This document shows, piece after piece, positions 11,480 through 22,649 of a stretch of 64,000 nt of DNA (position 1 is its first letter; each line of letters begins with the position of its first letter). Source of the DNA: Tolypeutes matacus (Eukaryota; Chordata; Mammalia; Cingulata; Chlamyphoridae); NCBI GenBank assembly GCA_026826555.1, contig JAKSZT010037198.1, forward strand, positions 7,866,577-7,930,576. The letters are read 5' to 3'. The notes beneath the pieces are model-generated. The model worked only from the letters and a program-made list of their open reading frames with translations. It had not been told where the DNA came from and made no database searches. The position numbers and the translations under genes are program-made.

Positions 11480-13312
11480 AAAACACAAAACATGAAAAAA
11501 AAAATTGGCAAACTGGACTTTATCAAAATTAAAATTTTCTGCTCTTTGAAAGACATTGTTAAGAGAATAAAAAGACAATTAACAGATAGGGAAAAATATT
11601 TGCAAAGCTTGTATCTGATAAAGGACATGTATCCAGAATACTTAAAGAATTATCATAACTCAATAATAAGAAAACAACAAGCCAACTTAAAAAAGGCCAC
11701 AAGATCTGAATATATGCTTCATCAGTACAAGTAATGAATGACAAATAAACAAAATATGCTCAGTGTCATTAGTCATTAGAGAAATGCAAATCTAAACCAC
11801 AACATACCATTACACACCTATTAGAATAGCTAACGTTTTAAAACAAATGAAAATCCCTGGAAATCTCAAGTGTTGCTGAGGATGCAGAGCAATTGGAACT
11901 CACATGCACTATGAGTGGGAATGCAGAATCCAACAGCCGCTTTGGAAAACAGTTTGACAGTTATGAAAAAGTTAAAAATTTTCTTACAACATGACCCAGT
12001 AATCCCACTTCTAGATATTTACTCAAAAGAAATGAAGATATATGTCCACACAAAAACCTGTTCACCAATCTAATATATTGGCTGCATTCTAGTTTTGATT
12101 TCATGCAGTTCTAAACACAAAGATTTGAATCAATCAGAAAATAACTTTGAATGTTAACTCACTTAGAACACAAAATTATGATTCTTAACTATTATCTTAG
12201 TATTATAACATATATGTTCATGGCAAGGATGAAAACAAATATGGATAAATAAACATACTTTAGAAGTAGAGTCTTACGGCACATAAATACTCCTTTTAAA
12301 ATGCCATTTGAGGGGGTGGATGTAGGTCAAATGGTTGGGTGCCCGTCTGCCACCTGGAAGGACCTGGGTTCGATCTCTGAGACCTCCCGGTAAAATTAAA
12401 AAATATAGAAGGCGTGTGTGCCGCCAGGCCCAGCATGGGGGTGAGCTGCCAGGCCCCCCCAAGCCACGCAGGAAGATGATGATGTAACAGGAGACAGACA
12501 CAGGGTAGAGCCAAGACGAGATGCGCCAAAAACCAGGAACTGAGGTGCCGCAGGTGGCAGAACGTCTCTCTCTCACATCGGAGGTCCCTAGGATCGAATC
12601 TCATTGAAGACTGGAGGAGAAGGATGAGAAGAGAGGGCAGGAAACAGACACAGAGAATTGCCCAGCTAATGGACACAAAACAGCAAAAATGGGGGGAGGG
12701 GGGCTTAAAATGGATAAAGTAAATAAATAAATCTTTTTAAAAATTACTATTTGATATTGCCATCAAAATTTAGAAAGGAATTAAAAACAAAACTTTTTAA
12801 ATAAAATAAAATGTGTCAGTTATAGAAAAAATAAAAAGTTGTTCACAAATGTTTATAGTGGCTTTTTTCATAATTGTCAAAAACTGGGAATGTTTATGCA
12901 TTCATAAGTGGATAAGCAAATCATTATAAACATACTCTGCAATACTACTCAGTAATAAAAAGCAATAAACTACTGATGCATGCAATGATATGGAGGAATC
13001 CCTAAAGCATTATGCTACGTCAAAGAAGCCAGACCAAAAAGACCAAATACTGTATAATTCAATTTATTTGACATTCTGGAAAAGGCAAAACTATAGGGAG
13101 TGAAAACAGTTCAATGGCTGCCAGGGGCTGGAAATGAGGGGAGGGAAATGACTACAAGCAGGGAGGGAATTTTGGGGGATGATGGAAATATTCTGTCTTG
13201 TTTCTGGTGGTGTTTACAAGACTGTATACTTTTGTCAAAATTCATATAACTGTATCCTTCAAAGGGGTGAATTTTACTATATGTAAGTTGCATCTAAATA
13301 AACCTGACTTTT
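11480..13312 (+). mobile_element. Old L1 (L1M-like) 3' end, interrupted by a SINE
   Basis: Remnants of the ORF2 C-terminus are readable (around 11492-11734: IGKLDFIKIKIFC, then VKRIKRQLTD). The coding tail follows, for example 'aactcacatgcactatgagtggg' in parts. After the DAS insertion the element resumes at about 12840 with 'ttgtcaaaaactgggaa' and ends in a 3' UTR close to 13310. Many stops show it is inactive. Confidence 0.8.
12312..12742 (+). mobile_element. DAS-type SINE, long form
   Basis: The tRNA-like head 'gtggatgtaggtcaaatgg' carries the B-box-like 'ggttcgatctc'. A body follows, with a second tRNA-like unit near 12540-12600. The tail is 'aaaatggataaagtaaataa' plus further A-rich repeats. 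It lies within the old L1. This tail is the intact reference for the SINE disrupted at 44321. Confidence 0.9.
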
Positions 13313-13437
13313 AAAAAATCATGTCTTTTACTCAACTAATATTTGTTGGGTGCCTTCTGTGTGCTGGCCCACAGCTGGGGGCACAGCATGGCTGTCCTTT
13401 TATATGGCTGCATAATGATCCTTATGTGTTTAGACCA

Positions 13438-14048
13438 TGTAGCAGTTTAATATTATTTATGAATTCCAAAGAAAGATAGTGATTATGTTTGTAAACTGGT
13501 CTGTTCCTCTGGGTGTGATACACTTTGAATGCATTAGATTCAACTGACATGTCTTAATTAAATTACCTGTTAAGATTAGGGCTTTGATTTGACCACATCA
13601 ATAGGGCATGTCTCAGGGTTGAGTCCCCACCCCCTTGGTGGGCTAATGTAAACAGACACTCATTCAAGAAAATACAGGAAGAGAGAGCTCCATAGACACA
13701 GAAAAGGAGAGAACTGTGATCCTGCAGCCCTGGGGAGAGATGACCCATGTGCCTGATAGTTTGCAGCTGATATAGGAAGCCCTGGAGACAAACCCTATGC
13801 CAGCCTACAGCTAAGATCAGAAGAAGTTGGGCCTATGAGCCTTAAGAGAAAGAAGGAAGGAGGGACCAGGCAGAGATCGCCTGCCATCTTGCTTCAACAC
13901 GTGGCAATTGACTTTGGTAAGAAAGCAGCCTTGAGTTGGACTCTTTAAGGCCTTGTAACTGTAAGCTTCTACCCCAAATAAATACCCTTTATAAAAGTCA
14001 AAAGATTTCTGGTACTTTGCATCAGCACCCCTTTGGTTGACTAATACA
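13438..14048 (+). mobile_element. Solo LTR with 5-bp target duplication
   Basis: The element begins 'tgtagcagttt' and ends 'gactaataca' (TG...CA). It is flanked on both sides by 'gacca' (13433-13437 and 14049-14053), the mark of LTR-retrotransposon integration. 'ccaaataaatac' near the 3' end provides a polyadenylation signal. Relatives occur at 28094-28738, 36327-37007 and 37608-38552. I do not know its family name; it may be lineage-specific. Confidence 0.8.
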
Positions 14049-14185
14049 GACCATTATTTAGTTTCTGTCTTATTATTCTTTTTGCTATTACAAAGTGTTG
14101 CATGGGACTCTTTCTGCATAAAACTTTTTTTGATCCAATTGGATTATTTGTTTTGGAAGAATCACCTTTTAAAGAGTGCCATTTC

Positions 14186-14284
14186 TGGGGTCGGATGTAG
14201 CTCAACTGGTTGGGCGTCCGTCTGCCATATGGAGGGACCCGGGTTCGATCCCCGGGACCTCCTGGTAAAAAAAAATTAATAAAT
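14186..14284 (+). mobile_element. DAS-type SINE, short form
   Basis: A tRNA-like head with 'gatgtagctcaactgg' (A box) and 'gggttcgatcccc' (B box), ending in an A-rich tail. The exact duplication 'aaagagtgccatttc' at 14171-14185 and 14285-14299 marks both ends and indicates a young insertion. Confidence 0.95.
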
Positions 14285-14299
14285 AAAGAGTGCCATTTC

Positions 14300-15775
14300 A
14301 GTCACCTCTGTGAATTACTGGCGGAACGAACACGTGGGGGCTCTTGAGAGCAGGAAACCCAGTAAAGGGCAGTGAAGCACTTTTCTCCCTTCTGTTTGGC
14401 ATTCTCTGACCTGGTGCTCCTTCAGTAGTCCCTGCTGTCACCTGTGGTTTGGCTCACGGCTCCCTGTGACATGGCCAGACAGCCAAGGATGCTTTTCACA
14501 GGAAGGGCATTTGCTGAGAGGCTCAGCTGCCTCACTAATTCAGTCAGTGTTTTACATCACCTGGAGGAGGAGGAGAAATAGACTTGTAACCTGAGGGCAG
14601 GACCTTGTCTTGTGCCTCTTTGTAGTGGCCCATCATTGCCACCCACAGTGCCTCATACGTGGGAGGGGCCCAATATCCGTTTGCTGATTTGGCTTCTTTT
14701 TAAGATGTTAAATTTAGTTCCTAGTGTCCTCAAATGTATGGAAGGCAGACTAAAAATGCCGTGGCAAGAGCCATACTTAGCTCATTGGGAGAGAAATAAC
14801 AAACTTAATGTCCTCAATTTAAGGCTATTGATTATGTTACGTGATATATTTTCATTCATTTGAGATTTCAACAGATATTTATTGAAAATACCTACACATG
14901 CTAGATATTATGCTAAAGTATTTAGGTTAAAAGGATACGTATCCAAGTACAAAAATGAAACATTAACTGGTCTTCCTTCGTGTACTTCCCTTCCCAGTGA
15001 ATTTCTTTTCATTGTTTTTTTTTTTTTTTTTTTTCAGTAAGAAAGTAGATGTCATTATGTACAGATGCTCTGGATACTATCTCTTAACACTGCAGAGGTG
15101 AATCACAGGGACCTTGGCAAGGACTGGGACAGCTGCAACAAGCCAGACTGAGAACCAGGGCCCTCACTCTTTTTATTGGATCTTGTAAGCCAGAAGGTCT
15201 TCCATGGACCTAGAGGGTGAGAGCCCCTCCCCTGGATGACTAATCTTAGAGAGTGAGGCTCTTGAGCTCAGCTTATCTTGATTTAGAAAAATTAAGAAAT
15301 GGGACCCTCTTGCTGGTTACATTTCTTGGTCTGACACTAATGTATAAGACAGATTCTATAAGAAGGTTAATCAATAAAAGTCATGCACAGAACCAGTTAG
15401 ATTTTTTCATATTACCCGTAAAAGAACACAGGCATTTAAATAAGCAATGCTTGCCTACTATCCTGCAGAAATCTCAGAGTTCTGTAAGACAGTATCTTGC
15501 AGAAGGGAAATGGGCTGCCTACAACCAAATAAATAGAAGGATGTATATTCTAAGGTTGAAAAAATGATTAGTTAAAATTACATTTGAAGATGTGTAGGCT
15601 TTCAATTTACTAAATGGAAGAAAAAATTCTGCCACTCACGATTTCTCTGCCTGGACAACTGATTTACCTCCCTGGAGGGTGAGCTTTCTGGACCTTCCTC
15701 AAACGTGGAAACTACTTCTCTTGCATGCCTCATGTTTGATACGTTGAACTGTTCTAGGAGTTTGGGCCTTCTCTG
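14300..15775. other. Intergenic, no gene seen
   Basis: Mostly unassigned. A weak antisense L2 end is possible around 14860-14940, and there is a poly(T) run at about 15018-15036. The frame at 15253-15567 (104 codons) has no family resemblance I can name. Confidence 0.45.
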
Positions 15776-15777
15776 AG

Positions 15778-15794
15778 TTATCTATCTATCTATA

Positions 15795-15827
<33 letters not shown>

Positions 15828-15828
15828 G
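15778..15828. repeat. Compound microsatellite (TCTA)n(TCTG)n
   Basis: Runs of tcta and tctg tetramers, directly next to the target duplication of the U1 copy. Likely polymorphic. Confidence 0.95.
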
Positions 15829-15856
15829 TCTCTTTCTTTTTTTTTTTTTTTTTTTA

Positions 15857-16021
15857 CAGGGTGAAAGCGCGGACACAGTCCCCCGCCAACACAAATTATG
15901 CAGTCGAGTTTCCCGCATTTGGGGAAATCGCAGGGGTCAGCAGATCCCCAGTGCAATGGATCAGCCTCGCCCTGGGAAAACCACCTTCGTGATCATGGTG
16001 TCTCCCCTGCCAGGTAAGTAT
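15857..16021 (-). pseudogene. U1 snRNA retropseudogene
   Basis: Read on the minus strand, this 165-base stretch is a full-length U1 snRNA. Its 5' end is 'atacttacctggcagggg', the part that pairs with splice donors. The stem-loop I sequence 'gatcacgaagg' is present, and the 3' end reads '...gcgctttcaccctg'. The Sm-site region reads 'aatttgtgttgg', not 'aatttgtgg', and the U1A-binding loop 'attgcac' is followed by 'tgg' where 'tcc' is usual. A poly(A) tract (poly-T on plus at 15841-15855) follows the 3' end. 'tctttctttt' flanks both sides (15831-15840 and 16022-16031 or so), the mark of L1-mediated copying. It is probably not transcribed as U1, since no snRNA promoter element was recognised upstream. 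Confidence 0.93.
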
Positions 16022-16039
16022 CTTTCTTTTATTCCTTAA

Positions 16040-17155
16040 AAAAAAATACTTTCAACTGGGTTTCCATTCAGAAATCAGTCCCAGATATACATAGAATTCT
16101 GCAATTCCAGAAGAAACATCCTGAGTGATTTTTAAAAAGTGCATTAATTCTAAAAACTCTTTAGTAGCCAACAGTCAGTTACTATTAATATTTCTTTTTT
16201 ATTGTATTTAAAAAAAATGAGTGCCTCTTTAAAAGCAGTGTGCCTCACTAATAATATGCCTAGGTTTCTCTTCCTGCATGCTTTTTGTCCAGTAGCCCAA
16301 GGAAGCTTCTTCTGGGTTTTAATCTCAATACACTTCAATTTTTGTCTTATTGTCATTGCTATTAATAACAAATGTTACTTTTATATGAACAAAGTGACAG
16401 ACACTGATCAAGCATAAAATTGGATACTGGTCCTTGCTTGTCAATTTAAAATAGAAATTGTTTGCAGTGGATGATTAAGCATTATGCACATATTAATTGA
16501 CCATCGCAAAATATTTGCTTTGGAATGCAAGCAAATAATCCTCAATGATGTATCTATTGCTTTAGAAGACTACTCACCTGAATAAGCTGGAAGTGCTCCA
16601 ATTATACAGATTAGGAAATTAATGCAGCTTTTCACCCGGCTTTGAACTGAGTTGAAAAAAAATTTTTTTAAATCAATCAGTTCCCCCTACATAGAAATGA
16701 AAACATGATTTATAATTGTATATTCAACCAGCATGTGAATTTTTATAAATCATGTGTGGTTTAGAGAGAATACGTTTTATTTGTGGGCTAATTAACGATC
16801 ACCACTCTGATTGTAACGTTGACACTTACATAAAATTTTGCAATAAAGAAAAATTGAGACAAATAATATTGCTTAGAATAACAGAAGAGTCCCAGGAAGA
16901 ATTCTCTATGAAATCCCACTATGAATTCCTAATTGCATGGTATGCCTATATTAATCATATTAAAAAAAAAAAAAAAGCAACAGTTAAATAACTGCTTTGC
17001 TAAAATTGCCATAATTCACTATTGCTGACACTTGATTTTGAAAAGTGATCTGTATGCCTTTTGATTTTAACATATATTATTAGTCTCCTGAAAGAAACAA
17101 AGAAAAGGAGAAGCAATGCTTAAAAGAATTGTTAAGCACAAGAAGTAGCAAAGGA
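16040..17155. other. AT-rich intergenic sequence
   Basis: No gene or named repeat recognised. A poly(A) run lies at about 16961-16976. Confidence 0.5.
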
Positions 17156-17164
17156 ATCAGGAAA

Positions 17165-17595
17165 AAGGAGTGTCTCCATTTCCCAGGGCTACCGTCACAA
17201 AGTACCAGAAAGCCAGGTGGCTTGAAAACAACAGTTCTGGAGGCCAGAAGTCCAAGTCTGTGTGTCGGCAGGGCCATGCTTCCTCTGGTGTTGGTAGGGT
17301 TCTGGCGGTGACTTGCCAGAAATCCACAGTGTTCTTTGGTTTGTAGCATAACTCGATCTCTGCCTCCGTCACATGGCTGTTCTCTCTCCATGTCTCAGTC
17401 TCTCTGTGTCCAACTTTCCTCTCCTGATAAGGACACCAGTCGTATTGGATTAGGGCCCACCTTAATCCAGTTTGGACTCATCTTAACTAACAGTATCTTT
17501 ACAGATCCTACTCCCAAGTAGGATCACATTCAGGAGACTGGGGGCTTAGGTCTTGAATATATCTTTTTGGGGGCACAATTAAATCAGTTACTAGG
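17165..17595 (-). mobile_element. MaLR/MLT1-like LTR, antisense
   Basis: 'agggctaccgtcacaaagtaccag' in parts, 'ttctggaggccagaagtcc', 'ataaggacaccagtcgtatt' and 'ggattagggcccacctta' are the reverse of the conserved blocks of this LTR group. Confidence 0.7.
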
Positions 17596-17599
17596 AGGA

Positions 17600-18060
17600 A
17601 TATTATTTCTACAAGTTCAAGAAATGAGGGGGAAAGACTTAGGACCTAAAGCCACTGAACTAGGGATTCTGATTTTCAATAGACATATGAGTTACAAAGC
17701 CACATCTCTTGTCTATGTTATTCTCCGTATTGAGTCACTCCAACATACACTGATCCTCATACATTCTGTCACTCTCACACGGTCACTATGGCCTCATGAC
17801 CACGAAAATAGACTGGCCAGCCTGTTGGTATCATGGTGAAGTGGCAGAGTGCAGTGGCTCGTGGCTTCAGTGTGGTCCAGTGGGATTCCTTCCAAAAGTT
17901 CCATTTCTCTGTGTCTTTTAAACATGCCCAGGAATCATGTGCAGACTTCTGAGCCTCCCATATCTTCCTGGTCACTGATGTCCAGTGGGGAGTGTAGATG
18001 ATAACTGGCAAGCTTAGGATATGGTTAGTCTTTGAATGAGGATCCTTGAATCAATAAATG
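17600..18060. other. Unassigned intergenic sequence
   Basis: No gene or repeat family recognised. Confidence 0.45.
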
Positions 18061-18067
18061 GTCTATT

Positions 18068-18542
18068 GGGAAAGCGGATGTGACTCAAGCGATTGGGCTC
18101 CCATCTACCATATAGGAGGTCCAGGGTTCGGTTCCCTGGGCCTCCTGGTGAAAAGCAAGCTGGCCCGCATGGCGAGCTGGCCTGAGCGGAGAACTGGCCC
18201 ATGCAGAGTGCTGGCCCACACAAAGTACTAGCCCATGCAGTAGTGCTGGCCTGCAAGGAGTGCTGGCCCGTGCGGAGAGCTGGTGCAGCAAGATGACGCA
18301 ACAAAAAGGATACACAGAAGAGAGACAAGGAGAGATGCAGCAAATAGGGAGCTGAGGTGCAAAAGAGATTGAGCAGCCTCTCTCTCCATTCTGGAAGGTC
18401 CCAGGATCGGTTCCCAGTGCCGCCTAAAGAGAAGACAAGCAGACACAGAAGGACACACAGAGAGCAGATAGCAAGCGCAAAACAACGAGGGGTGTGGGGG
18501 GAGAAATAATTAAATAAATAAATCTTTAAAAAAATAAAAATA
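18068..18542 (+). mobile_element. DAS-type SINE, long dimeric form
   Basis: The head 'agcggatgtgactcaagcg' carries 'gggttcggttccc'. A body of GCTGGCCC-type repeats follows. A second tRNA-like unit is seen at about 18340-18420 ('gagctgaggtgcaaaagag' then 'ggatcggttccc'), and the tail is 'aaataaataaatc'. Near-matching flanks ('aataaatggtctattgg' and 'aataaatggccaattgg') are the target duplication. Confidence 0.92.
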
Positions 18543-18672
18543 GAAATAAATGGCCAATTGGTAAGGTCTATTGATGTGCTACAAACCTAAGAAATGAAAG
18601 AGCCTTATTAGATTATATGGATTTTGTTATGATAGAGAACTGCATGATAAATTGGTATTCTGCAGGCCCACT

Positions 18673-19136
18673 TTTTATTATTATTATTATTTATCTCTCC
18701 CCACCCTCTTGTTGTTTGCACTTGCTGTGTCTGTTCATCTTCCTTGTTTCTTTAGGAGGCACTGGGAACAGAGCCCGATGTAGGACGGACGCACCCAATC
18801 ACTTGAGGCACCTCCACTCCCTGCTTTGTTGTGTCTCTCATTATGTTTTCCTTCCTGAGTCTCTTGTTGCATCATATTGTTGGGTCAGCTTGCTGCACCT
18901 GCCTGTTGCATCAGCTTGCTGTCTTGCTCGTCCTCCCCAGGAGGCACCAGATACCTCTGTTCCCTGCTTTATTGTGTCTCTCATTATGTTTTTCTTCTTG
19001 TGTTGCTTGTTGCACCAGTTCACTGCACCTGCCCATCACACCAGCTTGCTGTCTTCTTTAGGAGGCATTGGAAACCAAACTAGGGACCTCCCGTGTGGTA
19101 GGCAGGAGCCCAATCGCTTGAGCCACATCTGCTTCC
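18673..19136 (-). mobile_element. DAS-related SINE, long form, antisense
   Basis: The minus-strand head (19060-19136) ends on plus as 'gagccacatctgcttccc'. 'ctgcaggcccact' occurs at 18660-18672 and again at 19137-19149. The body contains two similar segments (about 18820-18950 and 18960-19060), each with 'tgtgtctctcattatg', so it is internally repeated. A long plus-strand frame (18617-19270) is an artefact of this element. Confidence 0.88.
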
Positions 19137-19149
19137 CTGCAGGCCCACT

Positions 19150-19690
19150 CTTGATTAAATTTCTTATGATTAAAACCTCATTGCAAACTAAGAATAGAAA
19201 CTTCTTTAACTTAATGAAGAATTTCTGCCAAAAATTTATAGCAAATTTTATACCTAGTGGTAAACTTTAGAAGAAGTTCCTTTAATCTCAAGAAAAAGAC
19301 AAGGATGTCTGCTATTATTAATTCTATTAAACCATATTGGAGGTCCTAACCAATGCCATAAGATAAGAAATAAGGTGAGGAATTGAAAAAATTACCCTTA
19401 TTTCCAGATTATATGAATGAATACATAGAAAATTCAAGAGATTACAGGTTAATTATTAGAATTATGAAGAGGGTTTAACAAAGTTGCTGAATATAAGAGA
19501 AGTACCAATTAAATCACTACAACCAAGAAAAACAAACTGGAAAATGTACTTTAAAAGAGATCCCATTTCACAATATCTATAATATCTATAATGTTTCTAG
19601 AAATAAAACTAACAAAGTACAAATTTGTTATTAAAAATTGTGAATTACAAGACAATAGGGAAAATGGTATTTGAATAATATTTTTTTTTT
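19150..19690 (+). mobile_element. Old L1 ORF2 fragment
   Basis: 'aagacaaggatgtctgctatt', then 'ttggaggtcctaaccaatgcc', resembles the L1 reverse-transcriptase region in decayed form. Confidence 0.6.
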
Positions 19691-20035
19691 CCAAAAGCAC
19701 TTCTTTTTCATCTTGTTCTGGCTTTACTTTGACCAATCTGTCCTCCTACTTTCTGGCCACCTGTGCCAGCCCCTTCAGGAATGGACCTCAAGCAGCAAGA
19801 AGACTGAGTTTGCTAAGGGATGCTATGCTTAGAATAATGACCTTCAGTCTATTCATTTTCCCAGTAAGCACTATGGAATAGCCATGGCAGTTGTGAAATG
19901 AAAATGGAAGAATATACGAATATGCAATGTAAGCACATGTAGTAAAATCCTGTGATAGAGTGCCCAGGAGAGCTCAGATTCAGACACGGTGAGATTAGCT
20001 ATGAGCTTTGTACTCTATTTAGTCCAGGCCCTCAC

Positions 20036-20082
20036 ACGGTGGGGTGGGGATGGGGATGGGGATGGGGGTGGGGGTGGGAGGA
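20036..20082 (+). repeat. GGGGAT/GGGGGT tandem repeat
   Basis: Six or more G-runs of four to five G separated by one or two bases. This fits a G-quadruplex-forming sequence on the plus strand. Confidence 0.9.
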
Positions 20083-20098
20083 GGTGCTACATACCACC

Positions 20099-20512
20099 TG
20101 TACAGGGTTGAATTGTACACCCCCCTCCCAATTCATATCCCCCTGGAATCTCAGAATGCAACCTTATTTGGAAGTAGGGTCTTTGGAGCTGTAATTATTT
20201 TGGTTAAGATGACATCCTGCAGGGCTGGGGTGGACCTTAAATCCAGTCTGACTCGTGTCCTTCTAAGAAGGCCATGCATGGAGGGAAGGCAGCCATGTGA
20301 AAACAGAAGCAGGGATTGGAGTTATGCTGCCTCAAGCCAAGGAATACCCAAGGCTACCAGAAGCAAGGAAGGATCCTGCCCTACAGGCTTCAGATAAGAA
20401 GGCCTTGCTAATACCTGGATTTCAAACTTCTAACCTCCAGAACTGAGAGAATAAATTTCTGTTACTTTAAGTTTGCGGTGCTTTGTTATGGCAACTCTCG
20501 GAAACTAATATA
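20099..20512 (+). mobile_element. MaLR/MLT1-like solo LTR
   Basis: 'acagggttgaattgtacac', 'gtgtccttctaagaagg', 'cttctaacctccagaactg' and the end 'ggaaactaatata' follow the standard order of this LTR group in sense orientation. Confidence 0.7.
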
Positions 20513-20667
20513 CCACGCTTTCTTGGGGACAAGGAGGAGGGCAAAAGGTGTGTTCTCACATCCTTGTTAGACTCTTGGGCCAATCTCCATAGACAGGGAG
20601 TAGTTAAAATGGGAGTCAATTAATTGGAGGGTTTCTGGAAGCACAGCCTCTGTTGTGGAAGCTCCAG

Positions 20668-20682
20668 CCACCAGGTGGCGCC
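20668..20682 (+). promoter_or_regulatory. Predicted CTCF motif
   Basis: 'ccaccaggtggcgcc' fits the CTCF core CCACYAGRKGGC. Prediction from motif only. Confidence 0.45.
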
Positions 20683-20779
20683 AAATCGCAGTAAGGACAA
20701 GGATGGAGTTGGCTCTCAGAACTGCCCCCCCACCCCCACCACCTTCCCTTCAGAATGGTCCGGATCATTTCACTAACTT

Positions 20780-21190
20780 CACAATAAAGGAAACTTGCAT
20801 CTGAGATTGCTGAATTTTCTGATTTCTACTTACGTTTTACTGAATGTGTTTGTATTTATATTCTCATTTCTTTCCTTTAAAAATACACACACAAATGGGA
20901 TATAATGCATATTGCTCTACATCTTTTGTCCCCTCAATAATATGTCTTAGCTGTCTTTCCATAATGGTGTATGTAGATCAATACATTTTATGGTTGCGTT
21001 GAATCCATTTGCATAAATGTAGCATAAGTTTAACCTACTGAAAGACAGGATTTTTCTCTCTCTCTGTGGTTGTTTTTGTTGTTATTACAAATAATGTTGC
21101 AATGAGAAGTCTTGCATATTTATCTTTGGTACATTTTAAAGTATATCTATAGGACAAATTTCTAGAAGTGTGTTAAAGATTATGTACTCA
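20780..21190 (-). mobile_element. Old L1 fragment, antisense
   Basis: 'attacaaataatgttgcaatg' in parts and 'aaagtatatctataggacaa' resemble the antisense of L1M 3' sequences. Confidence 0.5.
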
Positions 21191-21361
21191 GTGGAGAGAT
21201 CAGGAATCATTCATATACAGATGAGATTTGAAGTGGCAGGAGTTGATGAGCAGGGACTCTGGATGGAGGAGCCCTCTATATATAAAGCACGGGGAGGGAA
21301 AATGGTTTCTAATAAGCATGTGTTGAACTGAATTGAGTGCAGACTTAGAAATGTTGAGAGA

Positions 21362-21763
21362 GGGAAACGGACATGGCTCAAGCAATTGGACTCCCGTCTA
21401 CCATATAGAAGGTCCAGGGTTCGATTCCCAGGGCCTCCTGGCGAAAGGCAAGCTGGCCCATGTGGAGAACTAGCCCACGTGGGAGTGCTGGCCTGCACAG
21501 GAGTGCTGGCCCGCACGGAGAGCTGGCGCAGCAAGATGACACAACGAAAAGAGACACAGAGGAGAGACAATAAGAGATGCAGCAGACCAGGGAGCTGAGG
21601 TGGCACAAGAGATTGAGTGCCTCCCTCCCACTCTGGAAGGTCCCAGGACTGGTTCTTGCTGCTGTCTAAAGAAAAGACAAGCAGACACAGAAGAACACAG
21701 AGAGCAGACAGTGAGCACAAAACAAGGGGAGGGGGGGATAAATAAATAAATAAATCTTTAAAA
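21362..21763 (+). mobile_element. DAS-type SINE, long dimeric form
   Basis: The head has 'gacatggctcaagcaattgg' and 'gggttcgattccc'. A second tRNA-like unit lies at about 21590-21665. The tail is 'ataaataaataaatc'. The flank 'agaaatgttga' occurs before 21360 and again at about 21764, consistent with a target duplication. Confidence 0.92.
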
Positions 21764-21809
21764 AGAAATGTTGAAAGAAGTGAGAGAGGAAGACCAGAAG
21801 TTACTGGCA

Positions 21810-22030
21810 TCATGAAAACCGTCTTGCGTATTTTTCACATACAAAGAGTAGAGAACATTTTCCTAGAAAAAGAAAGAAAGCAACAGAGATGCCCATCAAT
21901 AGGGATCTGGTGAAACCAGTTATGACATAGTCATTCAATAGAATACATAGAATAATGCAGCCATTAGAAATGGAAAATGTCCACAATACAGTAAATAGTA
22001 AAAGGCAGGTTGCAGACATTACGAATAGTG
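21810..22030 (+). mobile_element. Possible L1 3' fragment
   Basis: 'aacagagatgcccatcaatag' in parts and 'aataatgcagccattagaaa' resemble the L1 ORF2 end. Short and diverged. Confidence 0.4.
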
Positions 22031-22239
22031 AGACGCTGGCAGAGAACGTTAGGTACCTACTGGCCAAGGCTTTTTTCTTTCTCTTGACCAAGGTGCCAGC
22101 CTTGCTCCTTGGGTGCCCCTACCTGCTCCATCTCCCATCCTGACTACTAATCTTGCAGCTGTGAGACTGCAGAAGAAGACAACTCAGACTGCAGGAGGGA
22201 AAAAAGGAAGAAGGAAAAAAAAGATAACTTCAGACCTAG

Positions 22240-22640
22240 GTTTTCTAAATATCAAGTTCGCCTGCAACCTCTCTCATCCGCTCCCTATCACCCCAGCTAC
22301 CCCAGCACCCGAGAGGCTCCTAACTAGGCAGTTCCTTATTGCCTCCTTTCTCTCAGGCCTTACAGACTCCAGGTGTCCTAATTACCACAAAGGAAAACAT
22401 TCAGAACCAAGTGATCCTAATCACAACCTCAGTAAATCCCTCACCCATCCCAGTGATCAGTTGTCCTTAATATTTTCCAGTGTGTTTCCTCCAACTAACT
22501 CCCAGTCTTTAAAAAACTGGCTGTTCTTTGTTTTGAGGGAGTTGAATTCTATTCTCTCTTTCCAGCTATATCAGCCCCTGAATAAAGTCATCCTTGCCTG
22601 CTTCACATTGTCCGGTGCAGCTTTACTTTGACACAACCAA
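22240..22640 (+). mobile_element. Possible LTR
   Basis: Pyrimidine-rich sequence with 'gcccctgaataaagtcatcc' near its end, as in an LTR R/U5 boundary. No target duplication or partner was found. Confidence 0.3.
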
Positions 22641-22649
22641 ATAGCCATT

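Noticed and set aside
15857..16013. Plus-strand interval that looks like an internal exon with strong poly-pyrimidine tract, acceptor and 'cag|gtaagtat' donor
   Set aside because: The interval is the reverse complement of U1 snRNA. The donor look is the U1 5' end, which is complementary to splice donors by nature, and the pyrimidine tract is the antisense poly(A) tail.
18617..19270. 217-codon plus-strand open frame
   Set aside because: It runs through an antisense DAS-type SINE. The repetitive Cys/Leu/His-rich text comes from the SINE body and not from a protein.
21211..21813. 200-codon minus-strand open frame
   Set aside because: Antisense of a DAS SINE. Similar frames recur at other copies, for example near 18014-18343.
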